Source: Streptomyces uncialis
GTDB taxonomy: Bacteria > Actinomycetota > Actinomycetes > Streptomycetales > Streptomycetaceae
Length of the DNA stretch: 64,000 nucleotides
Assembly: GCF_036250755.1 (NCBI RefSeq)
Contig: NZ_CP109583.1
Coordinates: 2,852,001 to 2,916,000, forward strand
Direction of reading: 5' to 3'
Shown here: positions 62,515-64,000 of the stretch, one piece after another
Numbering within the stretch: position 1 is the first letter of the stretch
How the letters are laid out: each line of letters starts with the position of its first letter
Notes under the pieces: model-generated
What the model was told of the DNA's origin: nothing
Database searches by the model: none
The model's input: the letters and a program-made list of their open reading frames with translations, nothing else
Made by a program: the position numbers and the translations under genes

Positions 62515-62700
62515 TCACGCGGCGCGTGTGAAACGCTCGGGACCGGGTTCGCCCGCACTCACCTGCCCCTCCGCCTCGTACTGCGCGAGGCGGGCCCGGT
62601 CGGCCTTGCGTGCCTTGCGTACGGCGCGGACCAGACGGTGGTGGGCGGCCTCACGGTGGAGGTCCGCGGCGTGCAGCTGGTGTATCTCGAACTCGAACAT
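62515..62700 (-). CDS. 61-aa basic, His-containing small protein
   Basis: ATG 62700 with GAGGGG 6 nt upstream. Starts MFEFEIHQLHAADLHREAAHHRL, with a strongly basic helix (VRAVRKARKADRARLAQYE) and a polar end. Probably a single amphipathic helical hairpin. Unknown function. It has its own terminator. Confidence 0.7.
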   Translation of the reverse strand: MFEFEIHQLHAADLHREAAHHRLVRAVRKARKADRARLAQYEAEGQVSAGEPGPERFTRAA

Positions 62701-62869
62701 CTTGACCCCTCGGCCGGTTGCGGTATCGCTTTCCGCGATGCCTCAACTCTCGCGGCCCAGGGGGTTCCACCGCATGGGGCGTGTGCCGCATCTTGTGGGT
62801 GACCGGCACCTTAGAGTTCGCCGTCCGCCCCCACGAAACGCCTTAGACGGGGCTCAGACGTCCTAGACC

Positions 62870-63246
62870 CCGCCCCCTGCTCCCCGCCCGCCCCGGGGTT
62901 CCGTGCGCTGAGCCCACTTGTTCCCGTGCGGGTCGCCCGTGGGGTGCGCAGTTCCCCGCGCCCCTGGATGCTGCCCCGGTCCGTCGCATTTCGGGTGCCG
63001 GTTCGCCCTCGTCCTTTGCGCAGTTCCCCGCGCCCCTTGAGGGGCACTCCACTCCGCGCGCAGTCGAAAGAACCCACCGGACGCGCCCCGAAGGGGCGCG
63101 GGGAACTGCGCGAAACCACCGAGCGACGGCACAAGGAACAAGCGCGTCACGCCGGACGGACCTCGGAAGCGCAAGCGAAGGCGACCCGCACGGGAACAAG
63201 TACGCCCCCCGGGCCGGACCTCAGAGGCGCAAGCGAAGGCGACCCG
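62870..63246. repeat. Modular repeat cassette 6, module-less
   Basis: Forward cores at 62946 and 63018 and an inverse core at 63092, then two right ends of the AGCGCAAGCGAAGGCGACC type at about 63186 and 63244. In the middle, GAGGGGCACTCC...CAGTCG is followed almost directly by AAGAACCCACCGGACGCGCCCC. These are the sequences that in cassette 1 flank the 126-bp module, so this copy looks like the same structure without it. It ends 2-3 bp before the stop codon of the next gene. Confidence 0.8.
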
Positions 63247-63936
63247 TCAGCCTGCCGTCGGCAGGCTCAGGAGCACGTCCGTGTACTTGGCGACCGACAG
63301 CAGCAGTCCGATGACGCCGAGCGAGACACCCGCCCAGGCGACGGACCTGACCCACGGGGCCTGCACCGTACCGGGCGTGCCGAACAGGGGCCTGACGAGC
63401 GTCGCCGCACCGACGATCAGGGCGACCAGGGCGAAGATGCCGCCCACCAGGGCCGTGGCGTGCCAGGCGTCGCCGTAGACCTCCTGGATCTGCTGGGCGA
63501 CCCCGGCCCCCGAGGACGACGCCTCCAGCTGGCCGATGATCGACTCCCGCGCGGAGGCGACCGTGCCGATCCAGCCGCCGCTCAGTCCGACGACGCCGAG
63601 CGCGGCGGAGACCACGGCAGCGGCGCCCTGGCCGACACCCGAGGGCGCCTTGGCCACGGGGGCGGTGAGGTCCTCGTCGTCGATGCCCTCGTCGTCGTCA
63701 TCGACCAGGTCGGTGCCGTCGTCGGCCACGGCGTCCTGGACGGTACCGTCCGGCACCGTGCCGTCCTTCTCCACCGTGTCCGTGGCCTTCGCCGCGTCCG
63801 GGGTCTTCGTCATACGGTCGGCGTCGCTCTTCGCGGCGGTTTCGGGGGCGGCCCCGGCGGCACCGGGTCCCGCTTCGGTGCCCGTGGCCGCGCTGTCGGC
63901 GCCCGCGGCGGCGTTGTCTTCAGTCCTCGTACCCAT
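63247..63936 (-). CDS. Membrane protein of unknown function
   Basis: 229 aa from ATG 63936. The first roughly 95 residues are Ala/Thr/Asp-rich and disordered, with an acidic run (DLVDDDDEGIDDEDL). Then three predicted TM helices: VGQGAAAVVSAALGVVGLSGGWIG, ATALVGGIFALVALIVGAATLV and VRSVAWAGVSLGVIGLLLSVA. No motif recognised. The stop codon sits against repeat cassette 6. 63937-64000 is its upstream region. Confidence 0.85.
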   Translation of the reverse strand: MGTRTEDNAAAGADSAATGTEAGPGAAGAAPETAAKSDADRMTKTPDAAKATDTVEKDGTVPDGTVQDAVADDGTDLVDDDDEGIDDEDLTAPVAKAPSGVGQGAAAVVSAALGVVGLSGGWIGTVASARESIIGQLEASSSGAGVAQQIQEVYGDAWHATALVGGIFALVALIVGAATLVRPLFGTPGTVQAPWVRSVAWAGVSLGVIGLLLSVAKYTDVLLSLPTAG

Positions 63937-64000
63937 CCGGGCACCGTACGGACGCCGTCTGAGAGGTTCCTTAACGACGCCCGGGACGGCCTCGGGATTC

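Noticed and set aside
59126..62866. 1246-codon plus-strand frame opposite the LAL regulator
   Set aside because: Antisense shadow; the minus strand carries Walker and LuxR HTH motifs.

Overview
The window looks like a Streptomyces core-chromosome segment. It is extremely GC-rich, GTG and TTG starts are common, and it carries actinobacterial hallmarks: two tandem conservons, an AccB/AccE acyl-CoA carboxylase pair, a large LuxR-family LAL regulator, a DUF6191 protein and very GC-rich hairpin terminators. From memory, the gene order resembles the S. coelicolor region running from cvn1/cvn2 through accB, cimA, ilvE, leuB, the proline-catabolism genes, serA and ilvC-ilvN-ilvB. I could not check this by alignment.

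Layout. 0-2.5 kb: 5' part of a fumarylacetoacetate-hydrolase-family gene, a repeat cassette and a 64-codon small gene. 2.5-13.4 kb: two complete conservons (CvnA sensor kinase-like, CvnB roadblock, CvnC DUF742, CvnD small GTPase) in direct tandem; parts of the B and D genes are almost identical. 14-16 kb: accE and accB. 16.1-22.8 kb: a glycan-degrading pair, a PL8 lyase and a GH101 endo-alpha-N-acetylgalactosaminidase. 23-27 kb: a YceI protein with a clear double operator, a secreted I36-like protein, a lipoprotein and a Gly-tailed membrane protein. 27-34 kb: cimA with a leader-peptide attenuator, a TetR gene enclosed by inverted repeat arrays, ilvE, leuB, a 41-aa protein and a secreted triple-repeat protein. 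34.6-44 kb: GNAT, nitroreductase, proline catabolism (ProDH and P5CDH with a divergent PucR-type regulator), an imine-reductase/MerR pair and a TetR/MFS pair. 44-50.6 kb: serA, a repeat cassette, ilvC, ilvN and ilvB with its leader peptide and attenuator. 50.7-64 kb: a GGDEF/degenerate-EAL membrane protein, a hydroxyacid dehydrogenase, an aldo/keto reductase, a PQQ-type sugar dehydrogenase, DUF6191, a LAL regulator and small or hypothetical genes.

Metabolically this is a branched-chain amino acid block. CimA feeds 2-ketobutyrate to isoleucine, IlvBN, IlvC and IlvE serve Ile/Val/Leu, and LeuB serves Leu and the citramalate branch. SerA and proline catabolism lie alongside. Two of the genes (ilvB, cimA) carry short leader peptides with Ile/Leu/Val or Ile-Ile codons followed by a U-tailed terminator.

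The most unusual feature is a family of modular intergenic cassettes built on the 20-mer GCGCAGTTCCCCGCGCCCCT and its inverse. They occur at about 0.65-1.69, 13.5-13.9, 29.0-29.6 with 30.3-30.6, 46.1-46.6 and 62.9-63.2 kb. Several are bounded by inverted ends of the type GGTCGCCTTCGCTCGCGC. Two enclose a 126-bp module with 113 conserved flanking bases (4 differences) around a 13-bp segment that is almost wholly different. One cassette looks like the same structure without the module, and one pair of arrays flanks a TetR gene. I saw no tRNA, rRNA, insertion sequence with a transposase, prophage or CRISPR array.
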